Positions 47,491 through 60,271 are shown, counted from the first letter of the stretch. The stretch: 64,000 nucleotides of DNA from Glebionis coronaria (GCA_025667525.1 CM046876.1:529520538-529584537); one strand, 5' to 3'. The notes: a model not told the origin generated them from the letters alone. Numbers and translations are program-made.

Positions 47491-49879
47491 TGTAATTTTA
47501 TTACATGATTGTTTGATGATTATTTTGATATTTATACGAGGTATTTATACGACGTACATTGTCACAAGGAACCCTAAATCCCCTAGTAAAGTAATCGAAG
47601 CTATTCTCGTAGGAATTCTAGCTATTCTTGATCTAAACCAAGTTGCGGATATTTATGATCCCGACAAAATGGTTGATATTCGTAGAAATGTAGATATTAG
47701 TTGATTGTGATATTGAAGAAGAATTGGCGAGATTAAAACTGATATCGATGTAATGACGATCTTTCCTTATAGAGTGGAGTTTAACAAAACTTACCACCTG
47801 GAAAGGTGTCACCTGATTCGTTGTCACCCAATTCTTAAATTTGAGAATCGAAAGGGTGAATGTTGCACTTGAAGCTGTCATTGGAACCATTACCCAAAAG
47901 CCTCATGCCACTAGTACCTTTCTGAGAAGTCTAGTTGAATGATCAAGTCATTTCATACTGGTGACTCATTTGATAATTATCGATAAAGGAGTTATAGGAT
48001 TGGAAATTAAGTGTTGTTCATATCGAGCTTTTATTGCCCTATTAAGGTCTAAGAATAAGGATGAAAGTATTGGAAAATGAGGTATGATATCGAATTGAGT
48101 TTAAGTTGGTTGAAACTTGAATGAAGTAAAATTTAACTTATATGGAATATAAGATTGTTAAGAGGAAGTTGTTAAGTCCTGTGATTGAATTATAAGGTTT
48201 TAATTGATTGTTGATTCATGTTAAGGGTTGTTCCTAAGCCATTGTCCACTAACGAGGATGCCTAGTGTCCAATAAATAAATTGAAGAAATCTTCTTCTGA
48301 ATTGGGACCGATGGATCTTCCGGGACAGGTGGGACACCTAATGACTCTTGTAGATTAGTATTCATTGTGGTATCTTTTAAAAATCCCTAACTTAACTGAG
48401 ACATCAGTTGGTAGGATAAGTTCTTGGAATTTTATGACATAGTGACACGTAATGTGTTACGGTACAATTTTTACTTGTTTGTGATTAATGAAAAGACTAC
48501 CTTTGATTGCTAAATTCTACAGGTATCGATGTTATCTATCTTTTATAGCTTCATCCTAATGTTCGCATTAGTGATGCAACCATTGAACAAGTACTCATCT
48601 TGATTTGAGTTACGTTGTGGATTATTCTTTTTGAGTGCCATCGAGGTCATGAACCTCATGATTAATTGGCTAAGCTCATTTCCTATTATATTGTAGTTAG
48701 TTCTTGGTGAACAACTTTTCATCACTCTTTTGCAAATCACTCATTGTTTTTATAAGTTAAAACAGTATCCCTTGAGAAAAATTGGGTTTTCATCACCATA
48801 TGGATTATTTAAAGTGAGACTTATAAATAATCATTATCGAAATGAGGTTGTTTATAAAACACCTTGGAAAAGTTAATTGTTTTCATAACACAGAAAATCT
48901 TTGTAAATTTATTCTTAATTCTTATTTAAGAATTAAACATGAAAATGTTTTTATTATAAACATGATGATAAAATTTTGACGAACTGAGTATTGCATCGTT
49001 AATATTGAAATTGTATATAGTTGCGCGCCTACATACAATTTAGAAGTGACCATGCAAGGCTGATTAGTAGTCTCCATAAAACTAATGAATAAACACTACA
49101 TTTTCTTTGAAGATTGTGAAAGATTAAATTTTATGAGATCTGCAAGAAGTGAAAAATAGGGACATAGTGTTAGGGACACCTAAATATGTGCCTGTAGCAT
49201 CTATTCTTCTGATTCGAATTTACTCATCTGTGGAAATTGTCTTATTTGACAATTGATAATTCTTTCTTGTCCAATTCTCCCGTGGCGAGATTCTTAGGAA
49301 AAGTATCTGATTACCGAGTGTTGATACCCGATTGGATGTATCGACGTTCCTATCATTTCTTTTGGTTAGATTTCATTTGATGACATGGGTAACGATCCGA
49401 GGAGCTTTCGAATGCGTACTCAAATTATGAAAACATGGGATATATTCATATTCATTAAATATTTTCGTCTGTATTTGATTTGAAATTTTCTCGCGTAGAT
49501 TATGCGTTGACCTTACTCTTTTAATGGTAGTTGTGTCTCCTTATATCCTTGAACTTGTGAAGGATTATGAGTTATTATTAGTCTTTTGAGAAGTTCACAT
49601 CTTATCAACGACAATAAAACTGAAAAGTTGATAGTGTCAGTAGAATGAATTGATTGATTATGACATGACGACATTGTCTTAATTGATGGGAACTCGAGTA
49701 GAACTCCCCTAAATGATAAGATGTTAATTATCAAAAGTGATCTAAATAATTCTTGATGGACGACCATATCCTGCATTAGACTTAAAATTATACCGTGAAT
49801 GGTTATGAACTAGTCATAGATATTATAATCTTGAAAGAACCTAATATGAATTTATTAAAAGATGATTCTGTCATCTGAA
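47229..49879 (+). mobile_element. H leader and gag/protease region, decayed
   Basis: In position this should be leader, gag and protease. I cannot trace a gag frame or a zinc knuckle; short frames only. The (TA)n tract lies here. Confidence 0.5.
47414..47488. repeat. (TA)n microsatellite in H leader
   Basis: 75 bp of uninterrupted alternating T and A. Frames through it give Tyr-Ile runs and are not genes. Confidence 0.97.
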
Positions 49880-52570
49880 ACTTTAGGAGGTATTTATTAG
49901 TGAATTACCTAGACTTTACCCATTAAGACAAGTTGATATTGGTATTGATTATATTCTCGGTGCTGCACTTGTGGCGTGTGCATTGTACGTCAGCACCATC
50001 TGAATTAAAGGAATTACCGTACAACTGAGAGAGTTGTCGGAGAAAGATTTTATTCTACCAAGCTCGTCATTATGAAGAGATATGGTATTATCATTCCTTA
50101 TATTTATTAACTACCGTGAACTAAGTAAATTGACGATTAAAATCTATATCCACTACCCAAGATGACAGATTGTTCGATCATTTACAAGTATCTAGCGTAT
50201 ATTCAGGGATTTGATCCATGGCATGGTTATCATCAATTTCGCGTCCGCGAAAAAGATTATCTATTCCAATCACTACATCCAGAACTTGTAATGAATATTA
50301 TGAGTTTCATGTTATATCGTTTGGATTGACTAATGCACATGTAGCATCCATAAATTGGGTGATTTACGTGTGTAGGCTGTAAACTGATAAATTCATGCTT
50401 GCGATCATTAAGGACCATCTGTTTGTTTAAAAGTATAAGAATGAGTTAATAATTATTTGTAGAATGCTCTAAGTCGGCCGAGTAGTGAAAACCTACACCT
50501 TAAATAATTAACATGTGATTAAAGACTAAATCCTTTACATTATTTGACCTTGTAATTAATAGATAATGAAATCTATATTGACTCTTTAAAAATTTTGAGC
50601 CATTTGAGACTTTGGGTTTTACCAAAAAGAAAGTGCAAATATGTTTTGATAAATGTTTTATCAAAAAGAACTTTTGCGGGACCAATCCCTTAAACCCAGA
50701 ACATTTAATTAAACTTCTGTTTATGGGTAAATGTTTGTGCATATCTCAAAACAACCTAAGAGGGATTGAGGAAAACATTTAAACCATGACTTGAAATTTG
50801 AAACGACACTTTTTGCTTTTCAACTAAGAAAATTTTGACCAAAGTATAACCAAAGATTTTTCAAACATTTACGAATCTTATTAATTGTTTTCGATAAATC
50901 AGCAAAAAAAATCGTGTTAATTAAATTCAAATTTATTTTGAACATTTTATTATAATAGGTCGAACTAAGAAATTTAAACTTTTAACGTTACGTTTCATAA
51001 AAACTTAATATTTATTGTTAATTTACGTGTAATAATTATCGACGCTTCAAAACGTCGGATCAAGCAAAACTGATAAAAATAATAGTTGAGATAGAACTAA
51101 GACTTAGAAAATATGAAGGAATAATTTCTGAATAAATACGGTCATGATATTTATTTCATCAAGGAAGGTGAATATAATTACTGACACATTATGTAGAAGA
51201 GATAAAGAACCAATTAGGACATGTTCCTTAATAATGAAGGTGCAAAATAAATTGCCGAACAATATAAAAATAAACAATGATTGTAAAAAGGATAATATAG
51301 ATAATAAAAAGGGGTTCACGGCTAATGTGAACCATCAAAATTGAGAAGTCGATGGCGTTGAATGTATAACAGGCCACTTGAGGTTGCCTAAAAATGGAGA
51401 TTTTGAGATATAGTTATGTTGGAATCTTGTAAGTATAAGTATTCTATTCCTGTCATTTCTGATTTAATGTATCATTATCAGAAGAAGTTGTACTGATGGC
51501 AAATTATGAAGGCAGACACCGCCTCATACATTAGTAAACGTCTAGCTATTGCAAAGGTCATCATCTGAATTTGATTCGATTTGGGTCATCGTCGACAGAC
51601 TGACCAAATCTGCTAATATCATCCCTGTTAATGAAAGATTCTTGATGAAGAAATTGACTCTTTTGTATTTAAAGGAGTTATGTAAACATGGTGTGCCTGT
51701 ATCGATCATCTCTATCAAGATCCTCGCTTCGCATCGAATTTCTAGAGATCTGCTCAGAAGTCATTGAGAACGAATCTTGATGAGAGTACTGTACCACACC
51801 AATCGAAGGGACGAGGTAAAGTAACGATACAAAATACTATAAGTGTTGTTGTATGTTTGAATGATTGACCTTTGGTAATAAACTGTAAAATCGTTTTCCT
51901 TTGGAGAGATTATCCTTGATAATTATCGTATTAGGATCAAGATCGAATCTTGTGAGGATATATATTAGAGCATCTGTAAGCAGGAGTTGGGATGAAGACA
52001 CCCGACATACACCCATTGTGAGTTGGACATGTCTTTTAGGTTTAAGGTTTCCTATGATGGCGAACCTAACCTTACAAAATACTCCACCCGCGAGACCTGA
52101 AATAATTGTTGAAATTAGGATCTGATTATTGACTGTCGGTAGTAGGTAGGAGGTTATCTGAATATGAAATGTAGATCTTGAAGTGCCAGATGGGTAGCGA
52201 ATTTATGCCAAAAATTTTAACCATGGAAAAATGGATTGATGATCTAAAAGATCATGGGATATAAGTCCCCGTTGTATGTGACCATTGAGATGATGTAAAA
52301 GATTGGTTTGAAAGGCATATAAGATGGATCTACCCTAGGACTTCAAGAGCTGCGTGAATTATGTTTCGTATATCGAACTTGATAAAATGTCTATCAAGTG
52401 AAAATCTGATTATTCCTTAATGAAATTTAGATCGGCGAAAAGTTGCATTCATCAAAAACCCGTGAACATCATGGATAGAGAAAGTAAGTCAACAATAAGC
52501 CTGATCTTATTCCCGTAGTTATGTTTGATGAAACTCGCGTATTGTAATGAATTACACTTGTGAGAAAAGA
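49880..52570 (+). pseudogene. H pol remnants (RT, integrase, chromodomain tail)
   Basis: Islands of a Tekay pol. The start of reverse transcriptase at about 49890-50080 (a version of 'LRELSEKDFILPSSS'); a further RT island at 50190-50350 (palm region around 'WHGYHQFRVREKDYLF', then a degraded FGLTNA block). RNase H is not traceable. An integrase zinc-region island lies at about 51430-51560 and a core island 'FDSIWVIVDRLTKSANIIPV' at 51570-51630 with 'CKHGVPVSIIS' after it. A fragment near 52440-52500 ('VNIMDRE') corresponds to the segment before the chromodomain. Every island is broken by stops and frameshifts, and parts between them are deleted. No function is possible. Confidence 0.82.
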
Positions 52571-52639
52571 CCGAATGTGGAGGAAATACTCACATGGCTT
52601 TAACTCTATAAGAAGCGAGTAGTAAGATGATCTTTGAGG

Positions 52640-52666
52640 ACAAAGATCCTATTTAGGGGTAAATGT
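52640..52666 (+). other. Polypurine-tract region of H
   Basis: Between the pol remnant and the 3' LTR: purine-rich but interrupted ('gaggacaaag', then 'taggggtaaatgt'). A weak tract, consistent with position only. Confidence 0.5.
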
Positions 52667-55600
52667 TGTGACAATCCGTCAATTTATGGTTTATATTTTA
52701 TTCTCAGATATTATTTAAAAACATTATTTTAATGTTATATTATGAACTCACTTATTTCTAGGAAGAAATTTGGATTTACGTCTTGAAGTAGCATCGACTA
52801 CGTTTAAACCGGAGGATTCTACGTTACGTGCTTACGTTTACATACACTGTTTTGGTGACAGTCCGACATTTCAGGAAATAAATTTATCTGTGAATATTAT
52901 TTTGGGATTTTAATTTTGAGTTGGTTCATAAACTCACAAATTTACGAGAAGAGATTAGGACTTACGATTTTAATTTAACGTCCTTTACGACTAAACCGGA
53001 AACCTTAGGATTACGTATTTACGTTTTCGAACTCCGTTTTTGATGAGACAATTTTTATTAGATTCGTTTTGTGCCGTTCATTCATAATTTATAAAAACGT
53101 TTTTCGTAAAACGACCCGAGGGCACGCAAATCGAGGAAACTAGAATCGAAGAATACCCGTAAATTAGTGGGATGGGACAAAACAAGTTTATCCCACCCCA
53201 CTCAAAAGAGATGGCCAAAAGAGGACACCACATCATAAGATGTGGCACCCTTTTAGCTAGAAAGCTAACACATGTTAGCATAAGCTTAACATGTAAGCTA
53301 ACTTAGCACAAAACCACCAAAACCACTTCATTCATACCATTTACACTTAGCAACTCATGCAAACCACTCACCAAACTCTCTCATCTCTCTAAAATTCGTC
53401 CAACCATCATAAAAAACAACCCTCATTTGATCTATGTTAGCCATAAAATCATGTGTTATCATACACATGATGATGTTACTTTGAAGCTTTGAAGATTGGA
53501 GGTGATTCTAACATCCAAGGAGAAGATTTGTTGGTGTCATAGGGCTGATTTTCCATGAAAAGTTTATAAAGGTTGGTAGACTTGAAGATGATATTGGTTT
53601 ATCACAAGTTTTGCCATCAAAATCCAAGCCTTGTTCATCAAAGACTCATCTTTTCATCACTAATGGTGGTATAGAGATTGTTCTTCCTATCCTCATGTTA
53701 TTTTGATTATGTAATCTTGTATTTTCTTTATTTATGTATATGTATATGATGATGAATGATGATTAAAAATATTATGTGGGGATTTGGTGTTGATAGATTT
53801 GATAAACATGGGTAAAAAGATGGAAAACCGCATGTAAAATGGTTAAAATCTTGCTAAATATGATGGCTGTATAAAAAAAGTAAGTAACCAAAGGTTAAAC
53901 TGATAAAATGATAAAGTGGAATCCATTTACAGTAAGTGTTAGATGTCATACGCATGTGAGAGTTGGCCATGCAATGGAATCATCAAAATGAGTGAGATAT
54001 GATCAAAACAAAATGAGTGTACCAATATGAATAGTCTGTTTTGTAGAGACTGTTAAGGATAGTTAAACATATAATGAGCAGTAGCTATAACTAACTTATT
54101 TGTAGCACATAATATGAAGTTTATGCCATCCAAAAATGAGCTTCTATCTCCTTATAGAACTCAAGATATGATAAAAATGGTGAAGATGAAACTAAAAATC
54201 AGATTTTGAAGAATTAATGTTTAATAGTATTATATAAGCACTCAAACTAATATAGTATAAAATGTGAATTAAAACCCAATAACTTATAAATTTCATTTAT
54301 ATAAATATGTATAAGGTTAAATAAATGGACACTTTATAAAAATGGTAGTTGAATAAGATTTATAAGTTATAAAAACTATAAACATGATTTTTACGACTTT
54401 TTCGGCTATTACCGTAAAATTAACGTTTTTCGCCAATTAAAACTTAGACGATCAAACCCGTCTAATGTAAAGTTTTTAAAAGTCATATACTGATGTATAA
54501 GTACCTAATACAAGTAAAAACCGATAAAACCCGAACTATATGACATACGGACATTAACGAGCTAAGTTGGCATAATTGGACTAATAATTTAACTAAATAA
54601 GTTAAACACTTATAAAATTACTTATTGGGCTTAACCCATTTGGCTCAACATGTAAATTATAAATACTAATAATACAAGTATAAAATGGATTAATACAAGT
54701 TAATGAACTTATAATAGGCTTATTGGACCTAAAACACGTATATAGGTAAAACTAGTAAACTAGTAAAAAGTTACCAATACATAAACACTAAAATAAGTAA
54801 ATAAGAATATATAAACCCACTTGATCATCATCATATGTACAAAATCATCATATGTATACATAATTGTTATTTTTATAAAGTCATTGGACAAGAGTCTAAG
54901 ACGAGTATTATTTGTCTAGGTTTCCGTGATTGAAGCACGTACCGTACATCCGAATTGCCGATAACCCGCTTTCCCACATCAACGTGAGTTCATAGCCTCG
55001 CACTCTTTTAAATGTTTTTATAAAATGTTTTATAAACCCGCGAGGGACATAACATGTTAGTTTTGATAAAATAGGACACCATTTGTCCCGATTGTTTGTT
55101 TATTGATTTGGACCCGAATGATTGTATGACCCGATGAATGATTAAATGACCGGATAGATGAAATGAAATGGATTATTAAAGTTAGGTTATGTCACTAAAA
55201 GTCCCATTAGCATGAATTGTGAACTACCGGGTTTTGGTAGACGCTTATGCATATAATAGTACTATTTGGGGACGATCACCCCAGTTCGCGCCTTGACGGT
55301 TGATCCCCGTCGTGCCACATTGATTGGTAAGCGAATTTATGTATGAGAAGATTTCCATAGCGTGATTATTGTGACGACAAGCTAACTTAGATGGGCAAAT
55401 TGAGTATCGGGTTAGCTACCCGTTGTTGTGATAGTAAGGTAACAATGTCATGCGGCTTGTAATAATCCAAAAATAACGAAATACTGCTATACGCACTAAA
55501 CTATGATATATTACCTGACTAGCAATACGGGGTCTTACTATTGATATTATGTTCGTGTTTTGGTTTTATATAACCATATTCATATAACGGTTTTTATTTA

Positions 55601-56122
55601 ATCTATACAACATTATAAAACGTATTGTATGATGTTTTTAACGACAATGGTTCGTATAATGATTTTGAAGGCGAAAGCCTATATTATGATTTTTGATAAG
55701 GATTTGTATAAAATGAATTGGCTATTTTATGGCCTATTACAATGATTTGTACAAAATGATTTTCGGTAATAATTTTATACCGATATTATATTGATGGATT
55801 TTATTAAACTCTGAATTCACTCAACGTTATCGCTGACCTTTTCTTTTAACATGTTTTATCTCTGGTACTTGAAGGTAATTCTCGGGAAGACAACAAGAAT
55901 TCACGGCCCGCACTTAAATAAAAATTTCCATTCAAATGCTTTGTAAAACCTGTATAAAATACAATGACTTGGGACCTACGTAACTTTGATATTATGAATG
56001 GAAATGATTTATTATTAAACGACACGATTTTTAAGCGTTGTCTATGATGTGAGTAATGTGCTATCCCGTAACACCAACGAGTCTTCCGCTGTATTGAATT
56101 GTATAAATTTGGGGGTGTTACA
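52667..56122 (+). mobile_element. H 3' LTR
   Basis: 3456 bp, the partner of 43754-47213 and collinear throughout, ending GGGGGTGTTACA. Confidence 0.93.
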
Positions 56123-56880
56123 TGATGCCTCGTCGTCTTATTTTACCAATTAAAGCACACTTTGTGTTCTAATTGTTTGAGTCAAATAAAAACCTAAGCA
56201 ATCTTGGAAGACTGTCTCTACTAGAATAGTTTATGCTTACGTTGTTTATTTTCAATATTTGTTTTTTAATATTCATATTGTGTGTATGAATATTTTTCTT
56301 GTATGTTTTTTCTTATTTTTGTAATATGACTGATATGTGTGTTATTTCTTGTTTGCCTATTCTTTATCACACATATTGTTGAGAGTTGATTATGGTTAAA
56401 ATTTACAATTGTTTTGGGTGATTCCAACAATTCTAAGTTTGTACCTTTTTGACATATGTTTTAACTATAATTGGTACGGATGTTTCTTTTCTACCTTTAT
56501 TCCACAAATTGTGAGCTAATCTTGTCAAAACACTCTCTTTGGACATACTTAGCAAATCCTTACTTTTAATTTGAGATTTCTTTTTTTCCTCCCTATCAAG
56601 TTAGTTAGTAGGTAGTGAATATAGTATATACATTGGTGTTTCTGTTCTTTCTACTAAACTGTGTATGTAGCTTGTCACCATAGCTCGATCACTTGGTGCC
56701 CTATGCTAGGGGGAGTAAGCACCAATGGGGAGCTTCTAGCAAAGTCGATTCTGCTCTCCTTCAAAGAATCGTGCTAACCTTTTTTCTTCGACAAAAGGGA
56801 AGAAATGATAGTGATAAACTCGTTAATAATTCGAAATTTTTTGTTTTTACATAAATAAGTTTATAGTTTGTCGTAATCGA
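56123..56880 (+). mobile_element. Element I interior, right of H
   Basis: Continues the element interrupted by H. No domain found. T-rich; it includes 'agggggagtaagcacc' near 56708. Confidence 0.4.
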
Positions 56881-56891
56881 AAAGGGGAGAT
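56881..56891 (+). other. Polypurine tract of element I
   Basis: 'aaaggggagat' directly before TGTTAATG, the same layout as 'ggggagat' before the E 3' LTR. Confidence 0.65.
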
Positions 56892-57306
56892 TGTTAATGA
56901 AACAAATGCCTAAAAACATTATTAGTGTCAACTAATCTTTCTTAGTTTTGATCACGACAAAGTATAAAAACATTTATTGTCAAAGATAACCGAAAGACAA
57001 ATTATTTGACAAACACTATAATCAAGTTAATAATAATTTAAGTCTTACACAAACATATCTTAATTATGTTTAGTGATCATAGAAAGTGATTAACCTTAAA
57101 AGTCACATTTTGACAAATGTGACAAAATATTTTAATAAACTTTATTTTTAAGAAAATGTTTTATTAAAATGGAAAACGAAAACTTGAATATGGCATATTC
57201 CAAATGATATAGGAATATCCTTTGAAGGTAAAATCTACCTCAGATAATATTTCCCCACTAAAAGACAAAAAGGAGTGTAGTCTACTCTGGCGGTTCCTAA
57301 ATATCT

Positions 57307-57336
57307 ATGCGGTTCTTTATTGATAATGAACCGCAT
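57307..57336. repeat. Inverted repeat ATGCGGTTC / GAACCGCAT
   Basis: A 9-bp perfect stem with a 12-base loop, upstream of the LTR TATA box; a second 'gataatgaaccgc' follows at about 57342. Confidence 0.8.
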
Positions 57337-57650
57337 GCTAGATAATGAACCGCGCCCACAGAGCCGTTGGTTTTTGTCTTCTATAAATGGTGGATCAAAT
57401 TTTCATTTTCCAAGAACCTTTTTGGACAAATATTTATGCTTCTTATCTCATTTCTATGTTCTTCAATCATTAGTAAATGATCACTTAATTTGTTAAGTAT
57501 GTTTACTTATGATTATCCTCTTGATCCTCTTCTTTACTTGTCCAAAGAAAAGATCACTCATACATTTGTGATGTGATTAAAGATGAAGCTTTGATGAAGA
57601 TCATACTTTCTTAGATCTAGTAATGTTCATCATTTTGTTTAAATTTAGTC

Positions 57651-57890
57651 TTGTGTAGATCTAATGTATTTGTGTATACTTGGATTAGTTTTGTGTTGAT
57701 CCAAGGTATTTGTGTATAGTTGGATTAGTGTTGTGTTGATCCAAGGTATTTTTGAATACGTGGATTAGTGTTGTGTTGATTCAAGGTATTTGTGAATACT
57801 TGGATTAGTCTTGTGTAAATCCATTGTATATGTGTATACTTGAATTTGTGTATTGTAGATCCAAGGTACATGTGTATACTTGGATATGTG
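57651..57890 (+). repeat. 40-bp tandem array, six units
   Basis: Units start at 57651, 57691, 57731, 57771, 57811 and 57851, exactly 40 bp apart, with the form 'ttgtgttgatccaaggtatt' followed by 'tgtgtatacttggattagt'. Frames over it, including one on the minus strand, are by-products. Confidence 0.95.
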
Positions 57891-58432
57891 TTTTTGAGTT
57901 GTAATAAGTGTTGTGTGTTAATTCTCACTAAACTACAAAGTGACGTGTGTGTGTGTGTGTGTTTTGTGAGTTCTCACTAAAATTGAAAGTGAAGAGTTGT
58001 GAAGATTGGTTATAGCTTTGGATTAGGACTCGTTATCTAGCTTAGTGTTGGAAAATAATGTAAGCAACGTTGTAAGGTTTTCTCCGCCAAGAAGGGAGCT
58101 TGTGGATATAGTGGAAATCTCGAGTAAGGTGTACTCGAGAAGTGGAGTAGGAACGAAGAGAGAGCGTCGTTTCCGAACCACTATAAATCTTGGTGTTGTA
58201 CCTTAGGTTGTTTCTTTCCTTACTCTTTACTTATGCTTTCATTCTTACATTGCATTTCATTGTCACTGGATATTGTTAATGCATTCGAATTGAACCTAAC
58301 GACTATAAAACTAGTTCTCAAGTAAAAGGTAATTTTGGGACAAAGTTAATTGAAAGGATTTTTAATAGGACCTTAAACAAGAGAAGCTATTCACCCCCTT
58401 CTAGTTTCTACAAAAGTGTCAACGCAAAAAGA

Positions 58433-59009
58433 TTCAAAATTATAAATTACGAAAAGTGCATTGTATAATACGACAAAATAAGGTAAGTATATCCATACAT
58501 CCTCTTGTGAATTACGGTGAGAAGCTAAACTTTTATCAAGTAATTCGAGATCGATTTGAGTTTGACTTGATCGAGCCGACCAAGCTCAATGAACAAGCTC
58601 GGAACACATAACGAGCCGAGTTTGAGTTTTCAATAGCTTGAGCTCGAGCTTTTATCGAGGTTTTCTAGCTTTCCTGTACATAAACATTTATGTTATTTAT
58701 ATTTATATCAAAAGCGTAAATATTAATGTGAATATTTATATAATAGTTAAATATTTATTATAGAATGAATTTTAACCCTCAATGCTTACTTTTTCTATAT
58801 AAATTGTTTTCTTTTAAGTCCATCACATATTTTTTAGCCTTATTGATAAGTTTGACTTAGAATACAACACTTATAAATAAATTCCAGCTTTGCGAGCCGA
58901 GATCGATCCTAATTCGAATACTACTCAAGCTGAGCTTAATCTTTGATGAGTAAAGCATGTCGAGCTATCGAGCCGAGTTCAAGCCTAACTTATGAGTTTT
59001 AAGCCGAGC
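58433..59009. repeat. GAGCTCG/CGAGCC-rich intergenic segment
   Basis: Many copies of 'gagccgag', 'gagctcgagc' and 'caagctc' at 58550-58660 and 58890-59010, flanking an AT-rich centre. Such DNA is common in plant non-autonomous DNA transposons, but I could not define terminal inverted repeats or a target duplication. Confidence 0.4.
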
Positions 59010-59338
59010 TGATAAGCACCACTAGGGATCAATGAAGATTCGTTAATAGATATCAATAGCTTGGAGAATAAAATGAAATGTGAATTGATTAATCGAAAGC
59101 TTAATTGATTCGACAAAGGTTGATTTGTTACAAGTTGTTTACAACTAAAACAAAGAGAGAAACAAAGAAATGGATTTATCAAAAGCTAAAAAGGAAATGA
59201 GAATGATAATGGTTATTAAACTAGTATAACGCAGAAAATTTGGTTGGGAATTAGCGGGAGGAATTATCATGTGCAACTCACGTGTGAGCTTGGCTCACAC
59301 CTACACCTCATGTGCTGCCACACATATAGTTCTTAACA
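59010..59338 (-). mobile_element. Element J: 3' LTR of a minus-strand Ty3 chromovirus
   Basis: The right edge is fixed by the polypurine tract: on the minus strand 'aaagagggtggaa' is followed by TGTTAAGAAC. The left edge is uncertain (59010-59035). It is short for a Ty3 LTR, about 0.33 kb. Confidence 0.55.
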
Positions 59339-59691
59339 TTCCACCCTCTTTAAACTAATTTATGTCCAAAAGAATCATCATCAATGTCAAAGCTTGTGAA
59401 CTTTTTGCACAGCTCCCCAAGCAACTCCCAAGTAGCATCTTCCACACTCAATTGGTCCACTGAACCAAACCATAAACTACCACAACATTTTTATTCTTTA
59501 CAATGTTCCTATCCAAGTGCTTCATGGGTTAGGTCTCAATCACTCAATCCTTATCTATTTGTGGCAAAGACACTAGAGGTGTTGCCTACTATTAACCTAT
59601 TTACTTCTTTAATTATGAAAGATGAAAAACTCTACACTTGGAATACCTGGGAAACATCAACTTGCAGGATACCTCCCTTACTCTAGCTAGG
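59339..59691 (-). pseudogene. Element J: polypurine tract and chromodomain end of pol, truncated
   Basis: On the minus strand the end of a Ty3 chromovirus polyprotein is readable: a piece at about 59455-59520 ('NKNVVVVYGLVQWTN'), then, after a frameshift, 'LSVEDATWELLGELCKKF' (about 59395-59450), the aromatic-acidic pattern of a retroelement chromodomain (W...ATWE). The frame stops just before the polypurine tract at 59339-59352. Further upstream parts of pol are cut off by the left end of K at 59692. A chromodomain in such elements steers integration to certain chromatin; here it is dead. Confidence 0.72.
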
Positions 59692-59890
59692 TGATGACGT
59701 CAAATATCGAAGTTTTTTTTATAGTAATATCTCTACAATTTTGCTTGGTTTTGGTACTAATAACACCCAATGTTGCAAGAAAACGTCTATTTTGTGTTTT
59801 GTAGGTAAAATCGATCAAGAAATAGAAAAAAAGGTAAATGGTGGAACTACCCAAGAAATGGAGCCAAGATTCAATTATTCGAAGGTGTGT

Positions 59891-60253
59891 ATGACGTAGA
59901 TGTGTTTCTACCCTACGCGGTAGACAAAATGATGTCATAAGTTTCCATGATTAAAGGCTTTACGCCATAGACCCGGTTATACTCTACACCACAGGAGTAT
60001 ATATTATGTCATTATACACAAGGCGACAAGATCAAATTTATTCGAAGAACGTTCATCAAGACAATGTCTACGGTGTAGAAGCTTGTCCCATCTAAGTCGT
60101 AGATCCTTTAGTTGCCATTAGGAAACTGAAATTAATAAAGTCCTATTGCGTAACTGTTTGTCCCCTCTACGCTGCATGTAGTACGTTTCAAAAAAAGAAA
60201 GAAGATTATATGTCTTTACGGCGTAGACCTCTATATTGACTACGCCATAGAAG
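59891..60253. repeat. Repeated near-palindrome CTACGCCGTAGAC in K U3
   Basis: Copies or variants at about 59891, 59913, 59961, 59983, 60067, 60093, 60166, 60215 and 60240. Most read tCTACGscrTAGAc and are partly self-complementary. The block ends 10 bp before the TATA box. Confidence 0.75.
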
Positions 60254-60263
60254 GCTCGAAACC

Positions 60264-60271
60264 TATAAATA
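60264..60271 (+). promoter_or_regulatory. TATA box of K 5' LTR
   Basis: TATAAATA in the context 'acctataaatagaggg', the best core-promoter match in the window. Confidence 0.75.

Larger units (their letters stand above)
43754..56122 (+). mobile_element. Element H: Tekay-type Ty3 element with near-identical long LTRs
   Basis: 12.4 kb. LTRs 43754-47213 (3460 bp) and 52667-56122 (3456 bp), TGTGACAATCC to GGGTGTTACA. Flanks tgatt (43749-43753) and tgatg (56123-56127) match at four of five bases. The initiator-Met primer site and wrecked pol remnants place it with B and A in the Tekay group. The two LTRs agree over long stretches with scattered differences, yet the interior pol is riddled with stops and deletions. 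Confidence 0.92.
56892..58432 (+). mobile_element. Element I 3' LTR (right edge approximate)
   Basis: Starts TGTTAATG after a polypurine tract. A TATA box TATAAATG lies at 57382-57389. It contains a hairpin (57307-57336), a 40-bp tandem array (57651-57890), a short (GT)n tract near 57944, and near the end 'ctattcacccccttctag', a string typical of copia LTR ends. The exact right edge is not determined because the 5' copy is too decayed. Confidence 0.6.

Noticed and set aside
47190..47704. Open frames with long Tyr-Ile runs
   Set aside because: They arise from the (TA)n microsatellite at 47414-47488 and have no other protein-like content.
57725..57928. Minus-strand frame with a repeated peptide
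   Set aside because: A by-product of the 40-bp array, which lacks stops in that frame.
58540..59010. Calling the GAGCTCG-rich stretch a defined MITE
   Set aside because: No terminal inverted repeats or target duplication could be located.
59010..59060. Primer-site-like string 'gctgataagcaccac' left of the J LTR
   Set aside because: It matches the initiator-Met site poorly, and a primer site there would contradict the polypurine tract on the right side unless LTRs were in tandem.
59384..59686. 100-codon plus-strand frame
   Set aside because: A shadow of the minus-strand chromovirus pol relic of J.
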